The notes: a model not told the origin generated them from the sequence alone. A stretch of 58,081 bases of DNA from an uncultured Porphyromonadaceae bacterium (GCA_900548975.1 URMS01000017.1:1-58081), one strand, 5' to 3'; counted from the first letter of the stretch, positions 1-8,704 are shown. Numbers and translations: made by a program.

Positions 1-665
1 CCGCCATCATCGGCGGACGCAAGCCCATCGGGTGCGATACGCTCCACGACCGGGGTAAACTGCAGATAGCGGCAATCTATATCTTTAAAGAAATTATAGA
101 ATTCAAGCGGATGCCCTACATTGCAGTCGTTGACTACGGCCATTGCATTCCACTCTACCCCATGCCTGTTGAGCATATCGATGCCACGCATCACGTCGTC
201 GAACGAACCGGCTCCGGCCGGATTGCGGCGATAGCGGTCGTGGAACTCGCGCGGTCCGTCGATCGACACACCAACCAGCCAGCCGTTATCCCTGAAGAAG
301 CGGCACCATTCGTCGGTGAGCATAGTGCCGTTTGTCTGAATGCTGTTGTCGATGCGTATGCCTGCGCGGGCATATTTACGCTGCAACTGGAGGACGCGCC
401 GGTAGAAGGCCGGAGAACGCATCAGCGACTCCCCTCCGTGCCAGGTAAACATCACCGCAGGCATCGACTGAGCTTCGATATACTGCCTGATATATTCCTC
501 GAGAAGAGCATCGCTCATAAACGATCTGTTACCCGTTTCGCTGCGCGGGTAAAGCTTCTTTTTCTCGAGATAATAGCAATAGCTGCAGCGCAAATTGCAT
601 AGACTGCCCGCAGGCTTGGCCATGACATACAGCGGACGCGAGAACGGCGCAAAGGGCAGGCTCAT
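1..665 (-). CDS. Anaerobic sulfatase-maturating enzyme (radical SAM), 3' part missing
   Basis: Partial gene: about 221 N-terminal residues are present and the rest lies beyond the left edge. Near residue 23 it carries the radical SAM cluster motif CNLRCSYC followed by YYLEK, the signature of anaerobic sulfatase-maturating enzymes (anSME). Further on come WHGGE (SAM-binding region) and SIDGPREFHDRYR, both typical of the family. In known members the enzyme oxidises the active-site Ser or Cys of type I sulfatases to formylglycine in the cytoplasm. The start ATG (665-663) overlaps the stop of the upstream gene in an ATGA, indicating translational coupling. The divergent sulfatase at 1379 is its obvious client. 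The remaining Fe-S cluster cysteines expected in a SPASM-like C-terminus cannot be checked here. Confidence 0.93.
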   Translation of the reverse strand, partial: MSLPFAPFSRPLYVMAKPAGSLCNLRCSYCYYLEKKKLYPRSETGNRSFMSDALLEEYIRQYIEAQSMPAVMFTWHGGESLMRSPAFYRRVLQLQRKYARAGIRIDNSIQTNGTMLTDEWCRFFRDNGWLVGVSIDGPREFHDRYRRNPAGAGSFDDVMRGIDMLNRHGVEWNAMAVVNDCNVGHPLEFYNFFKDIDCRYLQFTPVVERIAPDGLASADDG

Positions 666-1294
666 TCCTTATGAAGAGTATTCGGATCGAAAGGCTTGAC
701 AACGGTCACAGTCTTTCCTTCGGGATCCACCATGATGCCACCCTTGGCCTCAATGCTCGCAAGCATTTCGGCACGCAGGGCATCGATCTTCTTACGGGCC
801 TTTGCCGGCTGATCGGCCATCAGTTTGTTTATAACCCGCGATTCGAGGCCTATCTTGTAGAATGCTATACGGATAAACTTCCAATTCTGATCGGTCAGAT
901 CATATTTTTTCTGAAGACGGTCGGCTATTCCCGACCCTTCGGCATCCGCTTCTTTGTCGAAAACACCGCGGTAATACTGCTCAAGCTGTTCCTGGCTGAG
1001 TATGTCGGCAATGGCCCGCTCGTGCATTCTCTGAAGCTCGCGCGAGGCTTTGACACTAAGAATACCGTCGGCCGATGCTACCCTAAGCACAAACAGAGAG
1101 TCCTCGCGCGCAAAAGCACGGGCAAGCGTCTGCTGCTGCGTGCCATCGAGCTTCACATAGCGGCAGACCTCGAAAACATTGCGTACTGTCGAAGGATGAA
1201 AGCCGTTCAGGGCCGATGTGTCGAGAGTCTGGGCGCCAAGACCTAATCCGACTATGGAGAAAAGAGTCGATACGAAATATTTCAGTTTCGCCAT
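662..1294 (-). CDS. Exported protein of unknown function, coupled to anSME
   Basis: A 210-residue protein that I do not recognise. It begins with a signal peptide (MAKLKYFVSTLFSIVGLGLG, then AQT). The mature part looks wholly helical and charged, resembling periplasmic helical-hairpin proteins in general character only. The start at 1294 is preferred over an in-frame ATG at 1351 because the longer form puts 19 polar residues before the signal peptide and would begin at or upstream of the likely transcription start (TAGTTTTG box on the minus strand at 1356-1349). It overlaps the sulfatase-maturase gene by four bases, so a role linked to sulfatase export or activation is possible, but nothing in the sequence shows it. 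Confidence 0.7.
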   Translation of the reverse strand: MAKLKYFVSTLFSIVGLGLGAQTLDTSALNGFHPSTVRNVFEVCRYVKLDGTQQQTLARAFAREDSLFVLRVASADGILSVKASRELQRMHERAIADILSQEQLEQYYRGVFDKEADAEGSGIADRLQKKYDLTDQNWKFIRIAFYKIGLESRVINKLMADQPAKARKKIDALRAEMLASIEAKGGIMVDPEGKTVTVVKPFDPNTLHKE

Positions 1295-1312
1295 GGTAGA
1301 TAATGAGTGATT

Positions 1313-1346
1313 TTTGCTTTCGTTTCGAATAAAAAGCGTAACTTTG
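1313..1346 (+). promoter_or_regulatory. Promoter of the sulfatase gene
   Basis: TTTG at 1313-1316 and TAACTTTG at 1339-1346, 22 bases apart, match the Bacteroidetes -33/-7 pattern. Transcription would begin near 1353 and supports the sulfatase start at 1379. Confidence 0.6.
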
Positions 1347-1348
1347 TG

Positions 1349-1356
1349 CAAAACTA
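1349..1356 (-). promoter_or_regulatory. -7 box of the minus-strand 662-1294/anSME unit
   Basis: On the minus strand 1356-1349 reads TAGTTTTG, fitting TAnnTTTG. It lies three bases from the sulfatase -7 box, so the two divergent promoters sit back to back. I see no clear -33 element. Confidence 0.4.
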
Positions 1357-1378
1357 CAAAAAATATCTGAACGCTACC

Positions 1379-2983
1379 ATGAGACCAGGCAAAAAATTGA
1401 ATTTTTTATTATTCGGCGTCAATGCTCTGGCACTCGCGCCGGTTACAGCACCTGCACATGCCGCAACACCCAAACTCCCAAACCGTCCCAACATACTCTT
1501 CATAGCAGTCGACGATATGAAACCGTGGCTTTCGGCCTACGGCGACACTCTCGCACACACTCCGAACATGGACCGGCTTGCGGCCCGTGGCACCGTGTTC
1601 AATAACGCCTACTGCCAGATTGCCCTGAGCGGTCCCACCCGCTCGAGCCTCATGACCGGTCTGAATCCCGACCATACAGGCGTGTGGTGGCTGATGGGTT
1701 CGTTCAGAAAGAACAATCCCGACATAGTGACCATGCCGGAGGCGCTCAAAAACGCAGGATACGAAACCGTCGGGGTCGGAAAAGTTTACCATGCGCTACG
1801 CGACAAGGCTGTCAAGGACGATCCGAAATCGTGGAGCCTGCCCTATGTGAAGACACAAGGCGCCACCTATGCCCTTGCCAACGGACGTGTAGCGACCGAA
1901 TGCGCCGATGTGCCCGACAACGGCTATATCGACGGCGTCATTGCCGAAGAAGCGGTCAAGACAATGGCCAAACTGAAGGAGGGCGACAAACCGTTCTTCC
2001 TGGGAGTGGGATTCAAAAAACCGCATCTGCCGTTCTGCGCTCCTAAGAAATACTGGGACATGTACAGGCACGACGATATGCCTGTGGCCAAATTCCAGGA
2101 CATGGCAGCCGACGGATGCGAATATGCCTACCATAACTCGCTCGAAGTAAAAGGATATTCCGACATACCACCATTCGAAAGCTATGTCGACACCAAACAC
2201 CTCGATGTAGAGACCCAGAAAAGACTGCTGCACGCCTACTACGCCTGCATATCGTATACCGACGCCCAGATTGGCAAGGTACTCGACGCCCTCGATGATA
2301 ACGGGCTCGCCGACAATACGATAATAGTGCTTTTCGGCGACCATGGCTATCATCTTGGCGACCACGGGCTGTGGAACAAAATGACCAACTTCGAGCAGGC
2401 CACCCGCGTGCCTCTGATGATATCCGCTCCTGGCATGAAAAAAGGTGTGAAATCCGATGCAATGGTCGAATTTCTCGACATCTTCCCGACCATAGCCGAA
2501 CTCACCGCTACGCCGCATCCGCAGCAACTCGACGGCGTCAGTCTGGTTCCGGTGCTTAAAAATCCGAAAGCCAAGGTAAAGGATTATATAATGAGCCAGT
2601 ACAGCCGCACCACTACCGAAGACTATACCATCAGCACCGATACCGACCTCGAAGGCAAAGCCGAATACCTCGAGAACGATATAATGGGTTATGCCATCCG
2701 CGACAAGCGCTACCGCCTTGTGCAGTGGACCAAAGGCTTCAAGACATACATGCCTTTCGACGAATCGAAAGTGATAACCTGCGAACTCTTCGACTACGAA
2801 AAAGATCCCCTTGAGACCAAAAATCTGGCCAACGATCCGGCATATGCAAAGGTAGTGAAACGTCTGCAGGGACAGCTCAGGGAATACTATGCCCGCAGCT
2901 ACAAATCGCCCATGTCAGCCCCGATCAAGGCCTGTGCCGAAAGGAAAACAGAGATCAAGAAAGCCGATCTTAAAAAACATTAA
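1379..2983 (+). CDS. Sulfatase, iduronate-2-sulfatase-like, serine type
   Basis: A 534-residue type I sulfatase of the alkaline phosphatase superfamily. A signal peptide ends near APAHAA, so it is exported. NILFIAVDDMKPWL gives the first metal-binding aspartates. The active-site motif is Ser84-Gly-Pro-Thr-Arg88, so Ser rather than Cys is the residue to become formylglycine, as in anSME-dependent enzymes. The second metal site is seen in FGDHGYHLGDHGLWNK. The overall pattern resembles the iduronate-2-sulfatase/choline-sulfatase branch, which acts on sulfated glycans. The start at 1379 follows the promoter at 1339-1346; the longer frame from 1307 begins before it. It is divergent from the anSME unit. 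The exact glycan is not readable from sequence. Confidence 0.92.
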   Translation: MRPGKKLNFLLFGVNALALAPVTAPAHAATPKLPNRPNILFIAVDDMKPWLSAYGDTLAHTPNMDRLAARGTVFNNAYCQIALSGPTRSSLMTGLNPDHTGVWWLMGSFRKNNPDIVTMPEALKNAGYETVGVGKVYHALRDKAVKDDPKSWSLPYVKTQGATYALANGRVATECADVPDNGYIDGVIAEEAVKTMAKLKEGDKPFFLGVGFKKPHLPFCAPKKYWDMYRHDDMPVAKFQDMAADGCEYAYHNSLEVKGYSDIPPFESYVDTKHLDVETQKRLLHAYYACISYTDAQIGKVLDALDDNGLADNTIIVLFGDHGYHLGDHGLWNKMTNFEQATRVPLMISAPGMKKGVKSDAMVEFLDIFPTIAELTATPHPQQLDGVSLVPVLKNPKAKVKDYIMSQYSRTTTEDYTISTDTDLEGKAEYLENDIMGYAIRDKRYRLVQWTKGFKTYMPFDESKVITCELFDYEKDPLETKNLANDPAYAKVVKRLQGQLREYYARSYKSPMSAPIKACAERKTEIKKADLKKH

Positions 2984-2987
2984 AAAT

Positions 2988-3018
2988 TTTGAAACTGCCG
3001 GGCTTTTTTATACCTTTG
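2988..3018 (+). promoter_or_regulatory. rpsO promoter
   Basis: TTTG at 2988-2991 and TACCTTTG at 3011-3018 with a 19-base gap match the Bacteroidetes housekeeping consensus, giving a leader of about 55 bases before the rpsO start. Confidence 0.75.
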
Positions 3019-3078
3019 CACCCGGTTAAGCTACAGCATAACCGATAAACTAATTATTAACCACTTAATTTTCAAGGA

Positions 3079-3354
3079 ATGCACTTAAGTTCTGAAGAAA
3101 AAGCGCAGATCTTCGAGAAGTACGGTAAGAGCAAGACTGACACTGGCTCGCCTGAAGCACAGATTGCATTATTCTCCATCCGTATCGCTCATTTGACTCA
3201 GCACCTGAAGTCAAATCACAAAGATCATACAACCGAACGCGCTCTTAAGATGCTGGTAGGTAAGCGTCGTCGTCTGCTCGACTACCTCATGCGCAAAGAC
3301 ATCGCCCGCTACCGTGCCATCATCGCTCAAAAAGAGCTCGGCATCCGCAAATAA
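3079..3354 (+). CDS. rpsO: 30S ribosomal protein S15
   Basis: A 91-residue protein matching S15 over its whole length (usual size 89). It shows the conserved TGSPEAQIALFSIRI and the basic HxxDHTTERALKMLVGKRRRLLDYL region that contacts 16S rRNA at the three-way junction of the platform. It is monocistronic, with its own promoter (2988-3018) and a strong terminator (3361-3415). Bacterial S15 often autoregulates through its leader; no obvious pseudoknot mimic is visible in the short leader here. Confidence 0.98.
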   Translation: MHLSSEEKAQIFEKYGKSKTDTGSPEAQIALFSIRIAHLTQHLKSNHKDHTTERALKMLVGKRRRLLDYLMRKDIARYRAIIAQKELGIRK

Positions 3355-3360
3355 GCGGCG

Positions 3361-3415
3361 CCACAACCAAAAAAAACCGCAGCACCCACCACGGGTTGCC
3401 GCGGTTTTTTTGTGG
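3361..3415 (+). terminator. Intrinsic terminator after rpsO
   Basis: An AAAAAACCGC/GCGGTTTTTT stem with outer CCACA/TGTGG pairing and a central loop lies seven bases after the rpsO stop. The rest of the gap to the tRNA (3416-3682, about 267 bases) holds no ORF, promoter or repeat that I can support. Confidence 0.85.
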
Positions 3416-3682
3416 TTAATGATTTCCACAAAAACATACCCGCCATACAAAGAAAACCCCGAACCGCTGCAACGGTCGGGATTTCAAGGGTTGAAAGGTG
3501 ATACAGCGAGCCTCCAATCTTTGCAATTGAAATAGCTGTGAAACCTTTCCATATTATGCGTATCGAAATTGCGTTTAATGTGGGCAAATGGACGATTAAA
3601 ATAATATTCCGTCGCCGATGCCGGGGGTTGCGCAAGCATTAAAGCGGTTTAATAACCACGCCCCCCGAAAGGTTTTTCTTTG

Positions 3683-3755
3683 AGCCGCGAGTGGGACTCG
3701 AACCCACGACCTTTTCGTTACGAATGAAATGCTCTACCAACTGAGCTATTGCGGC
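3683..3755 (-). tRNA. tRNA-Thr (anticodon CGT)
   Basis: The minus strand folds as a cloverleaf: acceptor GCCGCAA/TCGCGGC, D-arm GCTC-AGTTGGTA-GAGC, anticodon loop TTCGTAA (CGT, reads ACG), and T-arm GTGGG-TTCGAGT-CCCAC, with discriminator T. Two A.C mismatches are present (positions 6-67 and 31-39), unusual but compatible with function. CCA is not encoded. Confidence 0.93.
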
Positions 3756-3776
3756 GTTGACTATCTAAAAGCCGTG

Positions 3777-3806
3777 CAAAGTTAGTGATTATTTTTGAGT
3801 CTGCAA
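3777..3806 (-). promoter_or_regulatory. Promoter of tRNA-Thr
   Basis: On the minus strand, TTG at 3806-3804 and TAACTTTG at 3784-3777 are 19 bases apart. The promoter lies largely inside the 3' end of the DUF4270 gene, so the tRNA can be transcribed independently of it. Confidence 0.7.
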
Positions 3807-5177
3807 GCTATAAGTCAATTTAATTTTGGCGTCCTCGAACCGCACCACAGCTGCCACAGGCGATGTGAGATAGGGAAGGACCTCAGTTACTGTCTGTTCC
3901 TGAGTTCCGTAGTAATAACCCGAAGAAGTCGACTCTGTGTTGACCTGAACGGGAACGAGACAGAACTGGCAATCTTCATCCTCTATGGTCTCCTTGTCGA
4001 GCATATTGAGGATATAGGAACGCAGTGCACTGAATGAGTAGGTCTGTGTCGTTGAGTTATACGACGCATAGAACGACGTTTTATTGTCGGGCAGTTTGTT
4101 GTCGGCAAAGAATGCGTCACGGTCTTTCTTAAGCACCATCAGCACATAGGGAGGCGCTGTAACGCCATCGGAGTTCGCAATCGAGTCAGCCGGAATGGAC
4201 ATGGTCAGACCGTTGACAACCGCGGCTCCCGACTGATGGCTGCGGAAACGCGATATGATCTCACGTGTTGGGAATTCGAAATCCACCTCGTAGCCGGCAG
4301 GGCCCACAAGCATTGTCTTTCCCTGAGCAAGGCGGTCGGTGATGTCGCCCGACAGTTTTATAGAAAGGTTATTGTTGTTTATCACCTCGGGAGTAACCAT
4401 ATAATACTGGTGGACGGCATCGAGGGTATCGAGCTTCGCTTCCTCGGTATTGTACTCGATATGGCGCATGTGCATTGTCATGAATGTCTGAGCCACAAGG
4501 GTAAGACGTCCCGAACCAAAATAGTTGTCGATAAATATGCCCGGGAATACCTTTTCGGCGAAAATCTGGCCGTTGGCATAGTTCGCAGGATTATCTATAA
4601 AGCTCTGGAAAAGGCTCCGGCCAAGATCTCGGGGAAGTTTGAAGCGGATATCACGATAACGGAGGAGCGCAATAGAATCGTTACCCATGCTGGTGGCATT
4701 GAATATTGCCGATGCCAGAGGTGCAGATGCATTATAGTATCCCTGCGGATCGAAATCGCTTGCGATCTGCCGTGGAAGCTGTTTATTGAGAGCATATACT
4801 TTCAAGCCCATTGGAGCTACAGAATCTCCAATGAATGACTGATATGCATATCTGAGCGTAAGAATAAGGGAATCGACATCGGCAGGTGCGAAATTGGCGG
4901 TATCGAGTTCGGTAGACGGAAGGAACTGCGATACGGCCGAGCTCGAGATAGAGCCATAGGACGGAAGGTTGACCTGTCCGAGCATCTGAGTGGTAGTCTT
5001 GGGACGTATGGCCGCGATTGCCTCGCTGTGTCCGGTGACAGTAAATGCCGAGTCGATGATGATGTTCACCTTATCGCCGGTCAGCGACGAGCCAATCTCG
5101 GAAACATTGTCATCGCAGGCTGTAAATGCACCCAACAGCAAAAAGGCCGCAAGCGCACTGATAACAGGAATTTTCAT
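3789..5177 (-). CDS. DUF4270 family lipoprotein
   Basis: A 462-residue Bacteroidetes protein. Its signal sequence ends in a lipobox-like AFTACDD, predicting a lipoprotein. The motifs DNVSEIGSSL, VTGHSEAI and LGQVNLPSYG followed by a long beta-rich region are typical of DUF4270, whose function is not established. It is the second gene of a pair behind a glycogen/starch synthase (21-base gap), an arrangement I recall from other Bacteroidales, so it may work in cell-surface or storage-glycan biology; that is only contextual. It is followed directly by tRNA-Thr on the same strand. Confidence 0.85.
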   Translation of the reverse strand: MKIPVISALAAFLLLGAFTACDDNVSEIGSSLTGDKVNIIIDSAFTVTGHSEAIAAIRPKTTTQMLGQVNLPSYGSISSSAVSQFLPSTELDTANFAPADVDSLILTLRYAYQSFIGDSVAPMGLKVYALNKQLPRQIASDFDPQGYYNASAPLASAIFNATSMGNDSIALLRYRDIRFKLPRDLGRSLFQSFIDNPANYANGQIFAEKVFPGIFIDNYFGSGRLTLVAQTFMTMHMRHIEYNTEEAKLDTLDAVHQYYMVTPEVINNNNLSIKLSGDITDRLAQGKTMLVGPAGYEVDFEFPTREIISRFRSHQSGAAVVNGLTMSIPADSIANSDGVTAPPYVLMVLKKDRDAFFADNKLPDNKTSFYASYNSTTQTYSFSALRSYILNMLDKETIEDEDCQFCLVPVQVNTESTSSGYYYGTQEQTVTEVLPYLTSPVAAVVRFEDAKIKLTYSLQTQK

Positions 5178-5198
5178 AGTGTATTGCCTGTCGTAATT

Positions 5199-6008
5199 TT
5201 ATAGAGATTTGTAGAATTCATTATATGCGTCCACGGCATCCTCACCCGGATAGTCGAGCATAGGCTTGCCCGAAGCCTTGGCATATTCGAGGATTTCGGG
5301 ATTGATATCGGTGGTGGCCACAACGATGGCATCGGAATAGTCGATGGCAATCTTATTGAGCTTTACATAGTCAACATTGCCGTCGCCGTCGGTGAGGCTT
5401 GCGAGCATCTCGTCGGTGAAACCTTCCGCTTTAAGCTTTTCGACTGTGCGGGCATCGAAATTGCCCTCGAAAGGATCGTTGAACAGAGAGAAAACTATCT
5501 TGCTCGAACGGAACGACGGATCTTCGGGATATATATATTTAAGATAGAGGGGTGTAAGCGCTGTAATCCAGCCCGTGCAGTGAACGATCGAGGGTTCCCA
5601 GCGAAGCTTACGCACGGTCTCGACAACACCGCGAACAAAAAAGATGGTGCGTTCGTCGTTGTTTTCGGGCTGTTCTACAGTTTCGAGCTTGCCGGGCGAA
5701 TGACGCACGAAATAGTCGTCATTATCAATAAAATACACCTGCAGGCGGGTAGGCTGCAAAGTAGCCACCTTGATAATAAGGGGATGGTCGGTGTCATCGA
5801 TTATGATATTCATGCCCGACAGCCTTATCACTTCGTGAAGCTGATTGCGGCGCTCGTTGATTGCGCCATAGCGGGGCATGAAAGTGCGCACTTCAGCGCC
5901 ACGTTCCTGAATACCCTGAGGCAGAGTGCGGCCGAACGTCGACATTTGGCCGGCCGGTAAATAAGGTTCTATCTCCTGCGAGATGTATAGCACTTTTTTG
6001 ACGTCCAT
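5199..6008 (-). CDS. Glycogen/starch synthase, GT5 N-terminal domain only
   Basis: At 269 residues this covers only the N-terminal Rossmann domain of family GT5 glycogen/starch synthases (full enzymes are about 480 residues). Seen are KVLYISQEIEPYLPAGQMS, RGAEVRTFMPRYGAINERRNQLHEVIRLSG, and VHCTGWITALTPLYLK. Short versions like this are common in Bacteroidetes and usually carry the same name. Whether it uses ADP- or UDP-glucose, or is catalytic without the C-terminal nucleotide-sugar domain, cannot be said. It is the first gene of the unit with the DUF4270 lipoprotein. Confidence 0.85.
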   Translation of the reverse strand: MDVKKVLYISQEIEPYLPAGQMSTFGRTLPQGIQERGAEVRTFMPRYGAINERRNQLHEVIRLSGMNIIIDDTDHPLIIKVATLQPTRLQVYFIDNDDYFVRHSPGKLETVEQPENNDERTIFFVRGVVETVRKLRWEPSIVHCTGWITALTPLYLKYIYPEDPSFRSSKIVFSLFNDPFEGNFDARTVEKLKAEGFTDEMLASLTDGDGNVDYVKLNKIAIDYSDAIVVATTDINPEILEYAKASGKPMLDYPGEDAVDAYNEFYKSL

Positions 6009-6071
6009 TCTTGGATCTTAAGGAGAGAGATTTTAGATGAGTTGCGTTAATTTCTGTTTAAATCAATGAGG

Positions 6072-6079
6072 CAAAGTTA
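6072..6079 (-). promoter_or_regulatory. -7 box of the glycogen synthase/DUF4270 unit
   Basis: The minus strand 6079-6072 reads TAACTTTG, about 63 bases before the synthase start. No convincing -33 element is seen. Confidence 0.5.
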
Positions 6080-6166
6080 GCGATTTTTTTTGACGTATAG
6101 AAGCGAACATACCTCCGTTTTTGCGTTTTTTGTGTTTTTTAAGTTTCATTTTCAACGGCTATATAG

Positions 6167-6174
6167 TAACTTTG
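6167..6174 (+). promoter_or_regulatory. -7 box of the dsbD-mazG-topB operon
   Basis: TAACTTTG precedes the first gene of the operon by 83 bases. The leader opens with a GC-rich hairpin (ATGCCGG 6188-6194 pairing with CCGGCAT 6204-6210). The -33 element is weak. Confidence 0.5.
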
Positions 6175-6257
6175 CATGCCCGAAAGCATGCCGGCGCGCA
6201 GGCCCGGCATCCGGCCCGGGATATCAATACTTTTCAAACCAACCACTTAGAGCCGCA

Positions 6258-6728
6258 ATGACAAAAAGAATATCTGTAGCCATACTATCGGCCCTCATTT
6301 TAGCCATCTCGGCAATGGCTGCCGACCTCGCCACACCCGTAAGATGGCGTACATTCGTTAAAACAGCACCCGACGGCACTGGCACGGTCACTTTCCGCGC
6401 TCTCGTGGCACCCGGCTGGCACCTGTACGGCCTCGACATCCCCGATGGCGGCCCTAAAGCGACCTCTTTCGATCTCAAGGGAAGCACGGGAGTGAAATTT
6501 ACCGGTCCCGTCAAGCCCGCTCGCGAACCCCTCACCATCGACGACGCTATGTTCGGCATGAAACTCACGTGGTGGGACGCCAATGTGGACTTTACCGTTC
6601 CGTTCAAGATCACCGATAAATCTCAGGCAAGAATCGACTGCAAGATATCCTTCATGACATGCGACGGGGAATCGTGCCGTCCTCCGAAAACCGAAAGTAT
6701 TTCCGTTCCTGTAAAGCAAGCCAAATGA
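6258..6728 (+). CDS. Stand-alone DsbD alpha-like periplasmic domain protein
   Basis: A 156-residue exported protein: signal peptide to about residue 21 (AMAADLA), then one DsbD N-terminal (alpha)-like immunoglobulin-fold domain. It parallels the N-terminal domain of the next gene: GWHLYGLDIPD against GWHIYGLDIAN, and CKISFMTCDGESCRPPK against VKYMACNDNSCTPPAK. The paired cysteines in TCDGESC fit a thiol-disulfide exchange role in the periplasm. The start at 6258 opens a good signal peptide; the frame extends upstream to 6090 but that part precedes the promoter. Its stop overlaps dsbD by ATGA, so it probably serves as an extra electron acceptor or substrate-facing copy. Confidence 0.8.
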   Translation: MTKRISVAILSALILAISAMAADLATPVRWRTFVKTAPDGTGTVTFRALVAPGWHLYGLDIPDGGPKATSFDLKGSTGVKFTGPVKPAREPLTIDDAMFGMKLTWWDANVDFTVPFKITDKSQARIDCKISFMTCDGESCRPPKTESISVPVKQAK

Positions 6729-8704
6729 AACGAATAGCAACCGCCGTCGTTACGGCTCTCATCGCACTGCTGGTACAAGGCATAGCATATGCCGCGCCTT
6801 CTCATGTGGAATGGTCGGTACGGACCGAGAACAGCGCTCCCGACAAAGGCACAGTCATAGTCACGGCCAAAATAGAATCGGGATGGCACATCTACGGCCT
6901 CGACATAGCCAATCCGACAAACGAGCCGGGAGTCCCCGACGCCACTTCAATCGAAATAGAACCGCAGCCGGGGCTGAAAATAGTCGGTCCTACCACTACC
7001 GATTCTCAGCCGGTTGTGCATTTCGATGAATTTCTGAATCTGAATCTTCCATGGCTGCAGGGCACGGTAGAACTTCGCCGTGATTTCGAGCTGACCGACG
7101 GCGCCAAGGGTGCAAAAGTGAAAGGCTATGTCAAATACATGGCTTGCAACGACAATTCGTGCACACCTCCGGCCAAATACGAATTTGATCTCGACTTCGG
7201 CGACATGACATCGCCGGCCCCGGCCGCCGATGTTATCACAGATGTTCCGGCTGCCAAGCCGACAGCAAATATAGCTCATGACACCGCCGACGCCAACGAA
7301 TGGTGGGAACCGGTGACCGTAGAAACCAACAAAACCGAGCAAAGCTATTGGGCGATTCTTCTGTTCGGCTTCCTGGGCGGTCTAGTGGCTCTCATGACGC
7401 CCTGTGTATGGCCCATGATCCCCATGACTGTCAGCTTCTTCCTCAAAAAGAACAAAAGCCGTCGACGCTCCATCGCCGACGCCATAATCTACAGCGCGAG
7501 CATCATCGTTATCTTCCTGGTACTCGGCATACTGCTTACAGTGATATTCGGACCCGGCAAGCTCAACGAAATAGCGACAGGCGCGGTATTCAACATCATA
7601 TTTTTCGTACTGCTGGTAGTTTTCGCCATATCGTTCTTCGGCGCTTTCGACCTTAGCCTGCCTTCAAGCTGGTCGACCGCCATCGACAACAAAGCCGAAA
7701 GCACGACCGGCCTGCTGAGCATCTTCTTCATGGCCTTCACGCTGGTGCTGGTATCATTCTCCTGCACAGGACCTATCATCGGCACACTCCTTGTCGAAGC
7801 TTTCTCGCAGCAGAATCTTCTGGGTCCGCTGCTGGGCATGGGTGGTTTCGCCATCGGTCTTGCACTGCCGTTCGGTCTGTTCGCGTTCTTCCCCTCGATG
7901 CTCAAGGGACTGCCCCACTCCGGCGGATGGCTCAACACCGTCAAAGTGGTGCTCGGCTTCATCGAACTCATACTCTCTCTCAAGTTCCTGTCGGTAGCCG
8001 ACCTGGCCTACGGCTGGCGAATACTCGACCGCGAAGTATTCATAGCCCTGTGGATAGTACTGTTCGTTCTGCTCGGCATGTATCTGCTCGGCAAACTGCG
8101 CTTCAGCCACGACTCGCCCATGGAGCACACTCCCGTGGGCCGCTTCTTCCTGGCACTCGGTTCGTTTGCTTTCGCAGTATACCTCGTACCCGGTCTCTGG
8201 GGCGCTCCCCTCAAGGCCATCAGCGCTTTTGCTCCTCCGCTGTATACACAGGACTTCAACCTCTACGGCGGTGAATTCCAGAAATTCCACGACTACGACG
8301 AAGGCATGGCCTATGCCGCCGAGCACAACAAGCCGGTTCTTGTCGACTTCTCGGGCTATGCATGCGTCAACTGCCGCAAAATGGAAGGCGCCGTGTTCGA
8401 CACTCCCGCTGTCCGCGGTATAATAGAGCGCGACTATGTGATGATTGTGCTCATGGTCGATGACAAGCAGGCGCTCCCCGAGCCTGTCACCGTGATGGAA
8501 GAAGGCAAACCAAAAAAGCTCACTACCGTGGGCGAACGCTGGAGCTATCTCCAGTACCATAAATTCGGCATCTCTTCTCAACCGTACTATATCCTTCTCG
8601 ACAACCATGGCAAGCCCCTGTCGGCTCCGCGCGTATACGACGAGAATGTCGGAGCGTTCACAGCATGGCTCGAAGAAGGTATCGAAACATACAAACAAAG
8701 ATGA
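6725..8704 (+). CDS. dsbD: Protein-disulfide reductase DsbD
   Basis: A 659-residue inner-membrane protein that carries electrons from cytoplasmic thioredoxin to periplasmic thiol proteins. In order: signal peptide; alpha domain (to about residue 170, with MACNDNSC); the membrane beta domain with eight or so hydrophobic segments, including TPCVWPMIPMTVSFF and FSCTGPIIGTLL that hold the paired membrane cysteines; and a C-terminal thioredoxin-like domain with Cys547-Val-Asn-Cys550. The length is somewhat above E. coli DsbD (about 565). Starts inside the previous gene by ATGA and ends inside mazG the same way. Confidence 0.95.
   Translation: MKRIATAVVTALIALLVQGIAYAAPSHVEWSVRTENSAPDKGTVIVTAKIESGWHIYGLDIANPTNEPGVPDATSIEIEPQPGLKIVGPTTTDSQPVVHFDEFLNLNLPWLQGTVELRRDFELTDGAKGAKVKGYVKYMACNDNSCTPPAKYEFDLDFGDMTSPAPAADVITDVPAAKPTANIAHDTADANEWWEPVTVETNKTEQSYWAILLFGFLGGLVALMTPCVWPMIPMTVSFFLKKNKSRRRSIADAIIYSASIIVIFLVLGILLTVIFGPGKLNEIATGAVFNIIFFVLLVVFAISFFGAFDLSLPSSWSTAIDNKAESTTGLLSIFFMAFTLVLVSFSCTGPIIGTLLVEAFSQQNLLGPLLGMGGFAIGLALPFGLFAFFPSMLKGLPHSGGWLNTVKVVLGFIELILSLKFLSVADLAYGWRILDREVFIALWIVLFVLLGMYLLGKLRFSHDSPMEHTPVGRFFLALGSFAFAVYLVPGLWGAPLKAISAFAPPLYTQDFNLYGGEFQKFHDYDEGMAYAAEHNKPVLVDFSGYACVNCRKMEGAVFDTPAVRGIIERDYVMIVLMVDDKQALPEPVTVMEEGKPKKLTTVGERWSYLQYHKFGISSQPYYILLDNHGKPLSAPRVYDENVGAFTAWLEEGIETYKQR

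Noticed and set aside
6188..6240. Riboswitch in the leader of the dsbD operon
   Set aside because: Only simple GC-rich hairpins are visible; no known aptamer core could be recognised.
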